In this document: positions 44,311-53,534 of the stretch, piece after piece | How the letters are laid out: every line of letters starts with the position of its first letter | How positions within the stretch are numbered: position 1 is the first letter of the stretch | Assembly: GCF_016031655.1 (NCBI RefSeq) | Contig: NZ_JACCHQ010000018.1 | Location: forward strand, 105,216-169,215 | Origin: Bradyrhizobium glycinis | Lineage (GTDB): Bacteria > Pseudomonadota > Alphaproteobacteria > Rhizobiales > Xanthobacteraceae | Length of the DNA stretch: 64,000 nt | Direction of reading: 5' to 3' | Program-made: the position numbers and the translations under genes | Notes under the pieces: model-generated | The model's input: the letters and a program-made list of their open reading frames with translations, nothing else | What the model was told of the DNA's origin: nothing | Databases searched by the model: none

Positions 44311-45867
44311 TCAACGAATGATGTCGAAGCTGTAGTCAGTTTTGCCAAGAACGTTGGTCTTCCGGTCGATCTCGTCGAAGATCTTGTCCAGGATCTTCAC
44401 CAGAACATTGAGGCCGCCCTGATAGCCCCACAGGGGGGAGCGGTGATGGTGATGCCGATCAAAAATCGGAAAGCCGATGCGGATCAGTGGCGTCCCGGTG
44501 TCACGCTCCAGGTACTTGCCATAGGTGTTACCGACCAGAAAATCGACCGGCTCGGTGAACAGGAGTGAGCGCATGTGCCAGAGGTCTCGGCCGGGATAGG
44601 CTTGGCAGCCCTTCCCAAATGGCGAGCTCGCAAGCAGCAACTGCATCTTTTCCTGCCAAGCCTTGTTGCCGTTGGTGGACAGCACATGGGTCGGTTCGGC
44701 GCCGAGCTCAAGCAAAAACGCAGCCAACCCATAGCAAAGATCCGGATCGCCATAGATCGCGAACTTCTTGCCATGGACATGGGCGCTGGAGTCAGCGATG
44801 GCGTCGACCAAGCGGCCACGTTCGCGCGCGAGTTGCTCGGGAATCTCCTTGCCGCTGATGCGGGACAGCGCCATGATGAAGTCATCCGTTGCGGATAAGC
44901 CGACCGGGTAGTTGAAGGACACGACGTCCTGGCCATGCTCAGCTACGAATGGCAGCGTTTTCTCGGTGCACCACTGCTGCATGGAGATTGTCGCCTTGGC
45001 GTGAACCGCGTTGGCCGCATCTTCCAGCGTCGTGCCACCGTCATACATCCGGAATTCGCCGTCTGTCGGAGTATCGAAGACTTCTGAATTATCGGCGAGA
45101 ATCGTGTGCTGGATGCCCATTAAAGCCAAGATGCGCTTGATCTCGCGAAGGTTTCCGACGGTGTAGCCATCGAACCCGCCAATGATGTTGATCGCCCCGT
45201 TAGGCTTGCGCTCCAGCTTCGGTGCCGTTCCGGCCTTGCCGTCCCAAAAATGCTCCAGAATGCCCTTGAGCGCATTGTCATAACCGGTGACATGGCTGCC
45301 CACGAAGGCCGGCGTGTGGGCGAACGGCACGTCGAACTCCGCCGGAACCGAGCCTTTTTCTTTCGACGTCTTAATGAAGGCGTTGAGGTCATCGCCAATC
45401 ACCTCGGCCATGCAGGTCGTGGAGACCGCAATCATCTTGGGTTTGTACATGCTGTAGCAATTCGCGAGCCCGTCGATCATGTTGTTCAGCCCGCCGAATA
45501 CAGCGGCGTCTTCCGTCATCGACGAAGAGACGCAGGAGCTAGGTTCCTTGAAGTGCCGCGACAGATGGCTGCGATAATAGGCCACGCAGCCTTGCGAGCC
45601 GTGGACGAACGGTAGCGTCCCCTCAAAGCCAACAGAGGCGAATACGGCACCAAGCGGCTGGCAGGCCTTGGCCGGATTTACCGTTAGCGCCTCCCGCGCA
45701 AAGTTCTTTTCACGATATTCGGCCGTTTTCGTCCATTCCTTGATACGTTCGACCTCGACCGGATCGCGAGAATTCTCGAATATCTTCTTCTTGGCCAGCA
45801 TCTGCTGATATTCTGGACCGCGGAACAGTTCGAGATGATCGAGCACGTGTTCGGCACTCTGCGCCAT
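44311..45867 (-). CDS. nifK: NifK, MoFe protein beta subunit
   Basis: A 518-residue protein with the P-cluster ligands in INPAKACQPLGAV-ASVG, HGSQGCVAYYRSH and the conserved VSTTCMAEVIGDDL. It forms the alpha2-beta2 dinitrogenase with NifD. ATG 45867 is 66 bases after the nifD stop. Complete. Confidence 0.99.
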   Translation of the reverse strand: MAQSAEHVLDHLELFRGPEYQQMLAKKKIFENSRDPVEVERIKEWTKTAEYREKNFAREALTVNPAKACQPLGAVFASVGFEGTLPFVHGSQGCVAYYRSHLSRHFKEPSSCVSSSMTEDAAVFGGLNNMIDGLANCYSMYKPKMIAVSTTCMAEVIGDDLNAFIKTSKEKGSVPAEFDVPFAHTPAFVGSHVTGYDNALKGILEHFWDGKAGTAPKLERKPNGAINIIGGFDGYTVGNLREIKRILALMGIQHTILADNSEVFDTPTDGEFRMYDGGTTLEDAANAVHAKATISMQQWCTEKTLPFVAEHGQDVVSFNYPVGLSATDDFIMALSRISGKEIPEQLARERGRLVDAIADSSAHVHGKKFAIYGDPDLCYGLAAFLLELGAEPTHVLSTNGNKAWQEKMQLLLASSPFGKGCQAYPGRDLWHMRSLLFTEPVDFLVGNTYGKYLERDTGTPLIRIGFPIFDRHHHHRSPLWGYQGGLNVLVKILDKIFDEIDRKTNVLGKTDYSFDIIR

Positions 45868-45933
45868 TGTTGAAATCCTTCACTGTCGAGATTGGTATTG
45901 CCCCGGCTTTCGCAGATAGCGAGATGAGTTGCT

Positions 45934-47436
45934 TTATTCCGCCGCGAGGAGCTTGGCGCTCGAAGTTTCCTTCCAGGGCGCCTTCGTTTTCTTCCAGACC
46001 GGTGAGTTGACGGCCATGTCCATGTCGCGCGCAAAGATCGCAAACCCGTCATAGCCGTGATATGGGCCCGAATAGTCCCAGGAGTGCATCTGCCGGAACG
46101 GCACACCCATCTTTTGGAAAACGTATTTTTCCTTGATGCCCGATCCGACAAGATCAGGCTGGAGCTTTTCGACGAAGCGCTCGAACTCATAGCCATTGAC
46201 GTCATCGTAGATCAGCGTGCTGTCCTTCACGTAGTGCTGTGCTGTGCGCTGATAATCGTCGTTGTGACCGAACTCGTACCCGGTGCCAATGACCTCCATT
46301 CCGAGATCCTCGTACGCGCCAATCACATGACGCGGACGGAGCCCGCCGACGTACAGCATCACCGTCTTACCCTCCAGGCGCGGGCGATATTTTGCGATCA
46401 CGCCGTTCACGAGCGGCTGGTACTTTTCAATCACCCGCTCGGCGCCTTGCTTAATCTTGTCGTCGAAATAGCCCGCAATTTTGCGCAACGATTCCGCGAT
46501 CTTTGAAGGACCGAAGAAGTTGTACTCGCACCAAGGGATACCGAACTTCTCTTCCATGTGGCGTGAGATGTAGTTCATGGAGCGGTAGCAATGCAGAATG
46601 TTGAGCTTTGCCTGCGGCGTCGCCTCGAGCTCAGCCAAAGAACCATCGCCGGACCACTGCGCGATCACCCGCAAGCCCATTTCTTCGAGCAGAATTCGAG
46701 ATGACCAGGCGTCGCCGCCGATATTGTAGTCTCCAATGATCGCGACATCGTAAGGCGTCGGCTTGAACCTGGGTTTGCCGTCGGACTCGATCTTATCGAA
46801 AATCCAGTCGCGCACTGCGTCGTTGGCAATGTGGTGCCCCAGTGACTGCGACACGCCGCGAAAGCCCTCACAACGGACCGGCACGATGGTCTTGCCGCCA
46901 TATTCCTTGGATTTCGCTCTTGATACGGCCTCGATGTCGTCCCCAATCAGCCCGATGGGACATTCCGATTGGACTGTGATGCCGTTGTTGAGCGGAAACA
47001 GCTCCTGGATTTCGTCTAGAAGTTTGCCTAGCTTTTTGTCGCCACCAAATACAATATCCTTTTCCTGGAAGTCGGAAGTGAACTGCAGCGTCACGAAGCT
47101 ATCGACGCCCGTGGTGCCAACGTAATAATTGCGTCGCGATCCCCACGAATACTGACCGCAGCCGACTGGGCCATGGCTGATATGGACCATGTCTTTGATC
47201 GGTCCCCAGACCACCCCCTTTGATCCGGCATAGGCGCAGCCTCTGATCGTCATCACGCCAGGTATGGATTTGATGTTGGACTTCACCCCGCAGTCTGACT
47301 TTCCTGCTTGGTGAACGTTGAGGTGCTTGGCTCGACGTTTCGCGGTTTTCTCCGGATAGACCTTCAGCACCTCCTCGATCAGCTCTTTGTTGCGAGCCCT
47401 GATTTCTGCGATGCTCTGGGTCCTAGCGAGGCTCAT
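45934..47436 (-). CDS. nifD: NifD, MoFe protein alpha subunit
   Basis: A 500-residue protein starting MSLARTQSIAEIRARNKELI. It has the P-cluster cysteines in RGCAYAGSKGVVWGPI and HGPVGCGQYSW, VQSECPIGLIGDDIEAV, and the FeMo-co ligand cysteine (IHCYRSMNY-type region) and histidine (MHSWDYSGPYHGYDG). ATG 47436 follows GAAGGAC. It is the first gene of nifDKENX-DUF269-DUF683-fdxB, with a sigma-54 promoter and a NifA site. Complete. Confidence 0.99.
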   Translation of the reverse strand: MSLARTQSIAEIRARNKELIEEVLKVYPEKTAKRRAKHLNVHQAGKSDCGVKSNIKSIPGVMTIRGCAYAGSKGVVWGPIKDMVHISHGPVGCGQYSWGSRRNYYVGTTGVDSFVTLQFTSDFQEKDIVFGGDKKLGKLLDEIQELFPLNNGITVQSECPIGLIGDDIEAVSRAKSKEYGGKTIVPVRCEGFRGVSQSLGHHIANDAVRDWIFDKIESDGKPRFKPTPYDVAIIGDYNIGGDAWSSRILLEEMGLRVIAQWSGDGSLAELEATPQAKLNILHCYRSMNYISRHMEEKFGIPWCEYNFFGPSKIAESLRKIAGYFDDKIKQGAERVIEKYQPLVNGVIAKYRPRLEGKTVMLYVGGLRPRHVIGAYEDLGMEVIGTGYEFGHNDDYQRTAQHYVKDSTLIYDDVNGYEFERFVEKLQPDLVGSGIKEKYVFQKMGVPFRQMHSWDYSGPYHGYDGFAIFARDMDMAVNSPVWKKTKAPWKETSSAKLLAAE

Positions 47437-47491
47437 CTGATGTCCTTCAAAGGTTAGCTGTTGCAAGGGCGACTTCCTGACCAAGACTTTT

Positions 47492-47506
47492 GCAACCCGC
47501 ATGCCA
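47492..47506 (-). promoter_or_regulatory. RpoN -24/-12 promoter of nifD
   Basis: Minus strand TGGCAT-N5-TTGC, 56 bp ahead of the nifD ATG. Confidence 0.88.
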
Positions 47507-47576
47507 CCGGCTGATGATTACAGAAAACACAGCAGTCAAAATCGTTTAGCGTGCGTTGCCCGGTGGCAGGAGTTGT

Positions 47577-47592
47577 TGTTGCGAATCCGACA
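47577..47592. promoter_or_regulatory. NifA upstream activator site of nifD
   Basis: Exact TGT-N10-ACA, 71 bp upstream of the nifD -24/-12 element. Confidence 0.8.
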
Positions 47593-47659
47593 TCACGCTT
47601 TGGGAAGAAAATTCTTGGCTTTGCTCTGTTTGAAATGGAACAACGGTTGGCTTGGCTGA

Positions 47660-48930
47660 ATCGCCTGCTCATTCTCGTGCTGTCCGCGGACCGGTATTCT
47701 GCGATCGCGCTCGCCGCCGGAGAGCCGACATTGAATCCGCGCTCGAGCATGTCCAGGGGCATGTCGAGCGACGGGCCACCTCGCGGACTTTCTTCAGAGA
47801 TTCGGGGGGTGGAGAATTCCTGTTGGCCGCCTCCTGCCCTGGGCTTTCAGTGCCGCCCGCCGGAAGTTCATGTTGGTCACGCCGTGGATCTCGACCCGAT
47901 ATTGGAATGCTAGGAACACGGCCTTGGCGTTTGGCTACATCCGCAAGAGCTTCTCGCCCCTGAACGGATCCCTCCACCGGCGATCTCATAACACGGCTCT
48001 CCGGCGATGAAGAGCGAGAGCGTCGATTTGCCGGATCCGCTTTGGGTGATGATAGCGTGTACCTCACCTAACATCGAGGTCGCGAATGATTTCGCGGTCT
48101 TCGGCACATGAGACGAATGAGTCATCCTCGGCGATGACAGCGTGCGCTCGAACTGGCCGGTGTTGCGCTCATTGATGCGGAAATAGGTCGACAGCTCCAT
48201 CGGGCAGCACGTCCCCGCGACACGTAGAAGAACGAACATCGCCGAGTTCAGCGTGGACTAAAAATTGTCCGAGGTCGGAACCGCCGAGCCGACATATTTC
48301 TGCACCAGCTCGGATGCTCGTGGATCAATTCCGAGATCGGCATGAAGATCGCGCCAGCCCTCTTCAGCTCCGCCTTGAACGTGGTCGCAACCGAGACCGA
48401 GTCGAAGACGGCATCGACCGCGATCTTGCGTCGCCCCGGTCTTCCTCCCCCACCTTCGGATCGACGCCATGGAGCATGGCAACTTCCCGTAAGGGAATGC
48501 CGAGCTTCTCGTACGGTCTTCAGGATCTCCGGATCGATTTCTTCCAGCGACGAGACCGTGTCCTTCGGGTTCGGTGCCGCGTCGTAATGGAGATCCTGGA
48601 AACTGATCTCGGGATAGAAGACCCGCGTCCAGGTGGGCTGGTCACAACCAACCAGCGCCGATTGGCTTGGAGGGCGCAGTCCAGCTTCCAGGCCGGTTCA
48701 CTCCTTCTTTGCCTAGATGAAGCGGACGGTCTCTTCCCATGGTGGGTTGGGGGCTTTTCGAACTCGATCAGCGTCTCCCGCCCAGTTGATACTGCTCGAC
48801 GTCGATGCTTTTCACGCGCTCGACCTTGTACAGCCACCATTGTCCAGTCCGCTCGCGCTAGGCCCAATTCCTGCGGGCGCTAAGGCGTCGCAATCTCTCC
48901 GAGGATGTCGCGCAAGTCACGGCCAACTCG
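47660..48930 (-). pseudogene. Decayed sufB-sufC fusion relic
   Basis: On the minus strand, pieces of SufB appear in order: a KPP/TH...EPAWKLDCALQANRRWL stretch (about 48700), YEKLGIPLRE (about 48500), SELVQKYVGSAVPTSDNF (48258-48310), and CPMELSTYFRINERNTGQFERTL followed, one frame away, by VIAEDDSFVS (about 48100-48210). Within 20 codons this runs into SufC: EDREIIRDLDV and GEVHAIITQSGSGKSTLSLFIAGEPCYEIAGG, then VFLAFQYRVEI-GVTNMNF and PLDMLERGFNVG (to about 47730). The last two-thirds of sufB is deleted. Several frameshifts are present. SufBCD builds Fe-S clusters under stress. Confidence 0.8.
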
Positions 48931-49026
48931 GGGCCAGCGAGTGAGAGAAACAGAAGACGAATTCCAAAAGGCGGTGACTATCGACACGGTCTTCATCATA
49001 TTTCGCAATGGAGCTCCTCTCACCGG

Positions 49027-49230
49027 CTACTCCCTCGGTACCGGCACGCAGGTATCGGGGACCGGGCATACGACGGCGCATTGCGGCGCGTCAAAATGCC
49101 CTTCACATTGGGTACACTGGGTCGGATTGATTACATATATGTCGTTCTTCAAGCTGATCGCGGCGTTGGGACATTCGAACTCGCACGCACCACACCCAGT
49201 ACATTGGGATGCGATTATCTTGTAGGTCAT
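49027..49230 (-). CDS. Second FdxN-like 2[4Fe-4S] ferredoxin
   Basis: A 67-residue ferredoxin with CTGCGACEFECPN and CTQCEGHFDAPQCAVVCPV. It is about 60% identical by eye to the fdxN beside nifB, lacking only its last residues. It is intact although the genes downstream (sufBC) are ruined. A NifA site and a nearly consensus RpoN element precede it, so it could still be expressed in bacteroids. ATG 49230. Confidence 0.9.
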   Translation of the reverse strand: MTYKIIASQCTGCGACEFECPNAAISLKNDIYVINPTQCTQCEGHFDAPQCAVVCPVPDTCVPVPRE

Positions 49231-49275
49231 TACTGCGATTCCACGAGCAAAAGGTGCGGGACAGTTTTCTTGTCT

Positions 49276-49290
49276 TCAAGTCTTGTGCCA
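49276..49290 (-). promoter_or_regulatory. Damaged -24/-12 element of the second fdxN
   Basis: Minus strand TGGCAC-N5-TTGA: the -24 half is perfect, but the critical GC of the -12 half reads GA. It lies 46 bp from the start codon. Confidence 0.5.
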
Positions 49291-49348
49291 GGCAGGCAAG
49301 CTTGATTTGTCTTCGTTATTTCAATAGCAAGTCGCCCCTGGAGACGGA

Positions 49349-49364
49349 TGTCGCAAATCCCACA
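49349..49364. promoter_or_regulatory. NifA upstream activator site of the second fdxN
   Basis: Exact TGT-N10-ACA, 59 bp above the damaged promoter element. Confidence 0.7.
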
Positions 49365-49504
49365 ATGGGTCCGCCAGCGGCCGATCTTGATGCTCTGCGC
49401 ATTGTCGATCTCGCGGCAGCAGCCGATCAGATAACCGCGTTCGCAGCCTCAGGGAACGAGGAAATGCCCATAAGGGACCTCGAGATCAGGCCGCAGCCCG
49501 TTTG

Positions 49505-50600
49505 ATCGGTGAGAAGGCAAACCCAAGGCTTTCGGCCACTGCCCTGTAAGTTAGCCGGCCCCGATGGACGTCGAGGCCTGCGCACAAATGCGGATTTTCG
49601 AGCACCGCGGAGAAACCCTTGTTGGCCAGAGCCAAACCAAATGGCAGTGTCTCGTTATTTCAATGCCTTACTCGAGGTCAGGGGGCACGGCGCTGGTCAT
49701 ATTGACGACGCAATAAGGAATGATGCTATCGACTTCGTACGCGGGATCGGCGTGAGTGGTTGGGCGACATGTCTCAAAGCAGCCGCCTGATCGATAGCAA
49801 CGTGTACGAGCACCTCTTGCGCATCGAGCTCAGCATGTTGCGGCGGATCAGCTTCGGCGCGCTCGCACCTGGGACGAGCACGCGCCAATCACCAGATCAG
49901 CCGCAGATACGTCTTCATTCACAGAGCCGATGGTCGAAAATCTGGTGCTAACGCGCCCCGCGATCAGCTCGTCCAGCTCCCGGAGCCGGAGTATCGAACG
50001 ATCGACGATAGTCACCTCCGCACCTAGATCGACGCCATGCGTGCCGCGTGCGTACCGACGACGCCGCCTCCGATCACCATGGTTCCGGGCGGCTGGACAC
50101 CGGGCACCCACCCATCAACAGCACTCGTCCACCTGCACCTCGCTTGAGGGCGCTACCCGCCGCCTCGATCGCCCGCCTACCCACGACCGCGTTCATCGGC
50201 CCCAGTAGTGGAAGACCACCGTGCGCATCAGTTACGGTCTCGTAGGCGATCGCGATCGATCCAGATTTCAGGAGGCCATTAGCCTGCTCCGGGTTGGGAG
50301 CCAGACGCAGAAAAGTGAACAGGATCTAATTCTCCCTCAGCTAACACCCTTCGAACGGCTGAGGCTCCTTGAGCTTTACCATCATCTCGCCCGATGCGAA
50401 TACCTCAGCTGCGGCAGTTAGGATCGTTGCGCCAGCTTGCTGGTAATCGTCGTCGGTTGCGTCAATGCCGGCGCCAGCATTCGTCTCGATCAGCACGTAG
50501 GGTTCCGCCGCCACGCAATCGCAGCCAGCGCCACGGGTAAGGCCCACGCGATATTCGTCCGCCTTGATTTCCTTTCTAATCGGAAGGGGCGCATCGATAC
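49505..50600 (-). pseudogene. ald: Decayed alanine dehydrogenase gene
   Basis: Minus-strand fragments follow the Ald order: RKEIKADEYRVGLT and LIETNAGAGI-ATDDDYQQAGATI...VKLKEPQP (50340-50600), then in shifted frames LLKSGSIAIAYETVTDAHGGLPLLGPM, the NAD-binding VIGGGVVG region and DLGAEVTIVDRS..RLRELD (49850-50250), and finally HVAIDQ..., NMTSAVP and LTYRAVAESLGF (49510-49800). At least three frameshifts and a stop after PQPFEGC are present. AldA interconverts pyruvate plus ammonium and alanine in soybean bacteroids. Confidence 0.85.
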
Positions 50601-51135
50601 TGCTACCCAGCTCCCCAAATGGCGCAGGAATTAGGCGATATTTGACACACTCGGGCAGAATTTCGAACCATCGGTGCCGAGCGGATCGCATGGTCATGCT
50701 GACTGAGCTTAGCCATCGAAACTGTGCGATGGACGCCGACGTCGCTGTGGAGCGGATCTAACGCCCTGTCAGATTTCTGGCATCTTTTCCCCGAGCATAC
50801 AGCGACGATCGCGCAACGGAACGGCAGAATTTGAGGCTCCGAGAGACGCTTGGTTGATTGTCGATCGTTCGCCGACAGTGGAACGGATTGTAAGAACGCT
50901 ACCATTTCGCAACAACGCGAATGATCTGACCGAGAAACGTCGTAAGGCTGGTTCTGCGGCTCGGCCTAAGGCACGAGGGGCCGAGACCGAAAACCATCTC
51001 TCGACCAACCTGCCCTTACGAATCGTTTGCACACGCTTGGAGCCAAATGTCACTCGACGACCGGCTTGTACCCATCGCAACCGCGCAGTGCATGCCAAGT
51101 GATTGTGTCCGCGCAATCGAGTTCTTAGACCAGGC

Positions 51136-51183
51136 TTCCATCGTATGGATGCCTACAATCCAAATTATCAATTTTACGAATGC
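51136..51183 (+). promoter_or_regulatory. Nod box upstream of dctA
   Basis: The stretch contains TCCATCGTATGGATG, then a 6-base spacer, then ATCCAAATTATCAATTTTACGAATG. It follows the NodD-binding nod box (ATCCA-N5-GATG ... ATC-AAACAATC-ATTTTACCAAT) with only a few mismatches. It faces rightward; the next intact gene on this strand is dctA, 395 bp away, with no other gene between. Confidence 0.8.
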
Positions 51184-51290
51184 CACGTACTGTTGCATTC
51201 ATCTCGGCAATCGGCGCGTATCGCTCAAGCTACGGGTTCGAGACCGAGACGTGACTAAAATGCTGCTAGCTGCTCAAGTGGCGAGTCACG

Positions 51291-51307
51291 CGAACACTTC
51301 GTGTTCG
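51291..51307. promoter_or_regulatory. Perfect 17-bp palindrome, possible enhancer-binding site for dctA
   Basis: CGAACAC-TTC-GTGTTCG, 94 bp upstream of the -24 element of dctA, the distance and type of a DctD-like upstream activator site. Confidence 0.5.
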
Positions 51308-51400
51308 GCCTTGCGAACGCTGTCCGGAGCGCTCAAGCCGATGCCGTACAGAGGACGCCGGTTTGTCCGCAGTTGATTAATCGTCCTAAGTTTTGGCATC

Positions 51401-51416
51401 TGGTGCATATCTTGCT
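51401..51416 (+). promoter_or_regulatory. RpoN -24/-12-like promoter of dctA
   Basis: TGGTGCATATCTTGCT with correct GG-N10-GC spacing, 163 bp ahead of the dctA ATG. It has one mismatch in the -24 half. Confidence 0.6.
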
Positions 51417-51578
51417 TAACGAGAAAGGATAACGTAACTGAACGCCTGCCCTTGAACGGCGCGCCGACTCTCGGAATCGTCTTCAATCGGACACGGCTAA
51501 AAAGATGAGTCTCGCCTGGCGCGGTCGCCAATAAACGACGCGGCGGCTCACATTCGAGTATTTCGGGAAGGAAGCGTC

Positions 51579-52901
51579 ATGGCCACCATCGCAACTGCGG
51601 CGCCAGAGCGTGCGCCGCAACGTTGGTATAAGATTCTCTACGTCCAGGTCCTGATCGCGATTTTAATTGGCGCGATGGTCGGATGCCTATGGCCGTCCGT
51701 CGCAACCAGCGACTGGGTCAAGGCGCTCGGTGACGGGTTTATCAAGCTCATTAAGATGGTGATCGTGCCGATTGTTTTCTGCACCGTCACATCTGGTATC
51801 GCGCATATTCAGGATGCGAAGAAAGTCGGGCGCGTCGGCGTCAAGGCGCTGGTATATTTCGAGATCGTCTCCAGCTTTGCCTTGCTGTTGGGCCTCGTTA
51901 TGGGCAATCTTGTCCAAATCGGGCATGGACTCGCGGTCAAGCCCGATGCTGCAGCGGTCGCCAATTACGTCAAGCAGGCTGAAGCCTCGAAGACCGTCGA
52001 TTTCTTTCTCAACATCATTCCCGATACCGTCGTCGGCGCCTTCGCTCACGGCGATGTTCTGCAGGTTCTCCTATTCGCGATCCTGTTTGGCTTTTCGCTG
52101 ATGGCGCTGGGAGAGCGTGGGAAGCACCTGCGCGGCATGATTGACGACGTCGCGCACGCGGTGTTCGGCGTAATCGCGATCATAATGAAGGCGGCCCCGA
52201 TCGGCGCCTTCGGCGCCATGGCCTTTACGATCGGCAAGTTCGGGCCAGCAGCACTCGGCAACCTGATCGGCTTGATCGCGCTGTTTTACGCGACGGCGGC
52301 TCTATTTGTGGTGGCAGTGCTCGGCTTGATCGCTCGCGTCGTCGGCTTTTCAATATTCAAGTTCATCGTCTATATCAAGGACGAGATTCTGATCGTGCTC
52401 GGTACTTCGTCCTCTGAAAGCGCGCTGCCGCAATTGATGGTGAAGCTCGAACGTCTGGGCTGCTCAAAGCCCGTTGTCGGCCTGGTGGTGCCAACCGGCT
52501 ACTCATTCAATCTAGACGGCACCAACATCTATATGACACTTGCGACATTGTTCATTGCCCAGGCGCTCGGGGTCGATCTCACCTTTGGCCAGCAGCTCAC
52601 GATCCTGCTCGTGGCAATGCTAACGTCGAAGGGAGCAAGCGGCGTCACCGGCGCGGGCTTTATCACGCTCGCTGCGACGCTGTCCGTAGTCAACCCGGCC
52701 TTAGTACCGGGCATGGCGATCGTGTTTTCGATCGACAAGTTCATGAGCGAGGTGCGCGCCCTCACTAACATCACCGGCAATGGCATTGCCGCCGTGTTTG
52801 TATCCTGGTGGGAAAACGAGCTCGATCACAAGACACTGCAGGCTGGTCTGAACCAGTCCACCGTTTCCACTTCTATCGACAGTGGGAGCACAATGAGGTA
52901 A
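51579..52901 (+). CDS. dctA: C4-dicarboxylate transporter DctA
   Basis: A 440-residue sodium/proton-dicarboxylate symporter with about eight transmembrane segments plus the re-entrant serine-rich loop LGTSSSESALPQLM and the binding helix NLDGTNIYMTLATLFIAQA. It imports succinate, fumarate and malate, the main carbon source of bacteroids. AAGGAAGCGTC precedes the ATG. It is complete. It stands alone, without dctBD beside it. A nod box, a palindrome and a sigma-54 element lie upstream, so both flavonoid and symbiotic control are possible. Confidence 0.97.
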   Translation: MATIATAAPERAPQRWYKILYVQVLIAILIGAMVGCLWPSVATSDWVKALGDGFIKLIKMVIVPIVFCTVTSGIAHIQDAKKVGRVGVKALVYFEIVSSFALLLGLVMGNLVQIGHGLAVKPDAAAVANYVKQAEASKTVDFFLNIIPDTVVGAFAHGDVLQVLLFAILFGFSLMALGERGKHLRGMIDDVAHAVFGVIAIIMKAAPIGAFGAMAFTIGKFGPAALGNLIGLIALFYATAALFVVAVLGLIARVVGFSIFKFIVYIKDEILIVLGTSSSESALPQLMVKLERLGCSKPVVGLVVPTGYSFNLDGTNIYMTLATLFIAQALGVDLTFGQQLTILLVAMLTSKGASGVTGAGFITLAATLSVVNPALVPGMAIVFSIDKFMSEVRALTNITGNGIAAVFVSWWENELDHKTLQAGLNQSTVSTSIDSGSTMR

Positions 52902-52904
52902 GTC

Positions 52905-53530
52905 CCGGACCTTGACCGCCTCCGTTCGTAGGTGCGTCGAATTCAAGCGCAGCCACATTTCTCGTAATTTGAGTCCGCGCCGCGGACTTGACACGAGCCG
53001 GAACTTCTCGTGCGATCTCCATCACGTAGTAGCCCTCGCTCGGCGTCGCCCCGGGGCAGCCGCGCCCAAAAGATGCAGCGTGCGAGCAAGATTACGATTT
53101 CTAACAGCAGTTTTTAAGAGCGTCTTTCGCCGCCGATGGTACCTGCTGTCTGGGCGCTCGTGCAACATTCTAGGAGCCCGATAACAGGGTAACGACAGAT
53201 CGTGTCCAGCCTTATCTAGGTGTTGGTCCGCCTACAAATGCCGCCACTAAACTTGCCTGGCCCGGCTAACGATGTCCGTAGCCTCAAGCGCCTGCGGCCC
53301 TAGGGGAGAGGAAAGCAGACATCTCAGCCTCGATTGTAGGCACCTCGGCGCGCCATATTGAAACGTTTAGAACAACTATACCTATGTCTGTAGTGATTTT
53401 TTTCTCGGCGCGTGCTGAGTTCAACAGCAGGCAATCGATCTCAGAACCGCTCAGCGCCTGGCGCCGAAGATTGCCCCATTTTTGCCTAAAATGTTATAGC
53501 TCTCCCGCCGGAGAAGAGGCGGGACGGTAT
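52905..53530. other. Intergenic region between dctA and nodV
   Basis: About 0.6 kb with no gene. Near 53502-53525 there is a stem CCCGCC...GGCGGG just before nodV. No nod box or sigma-54 element is seen. Confidence 0.35.
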
Positions 53531-53534
53531 CAGA

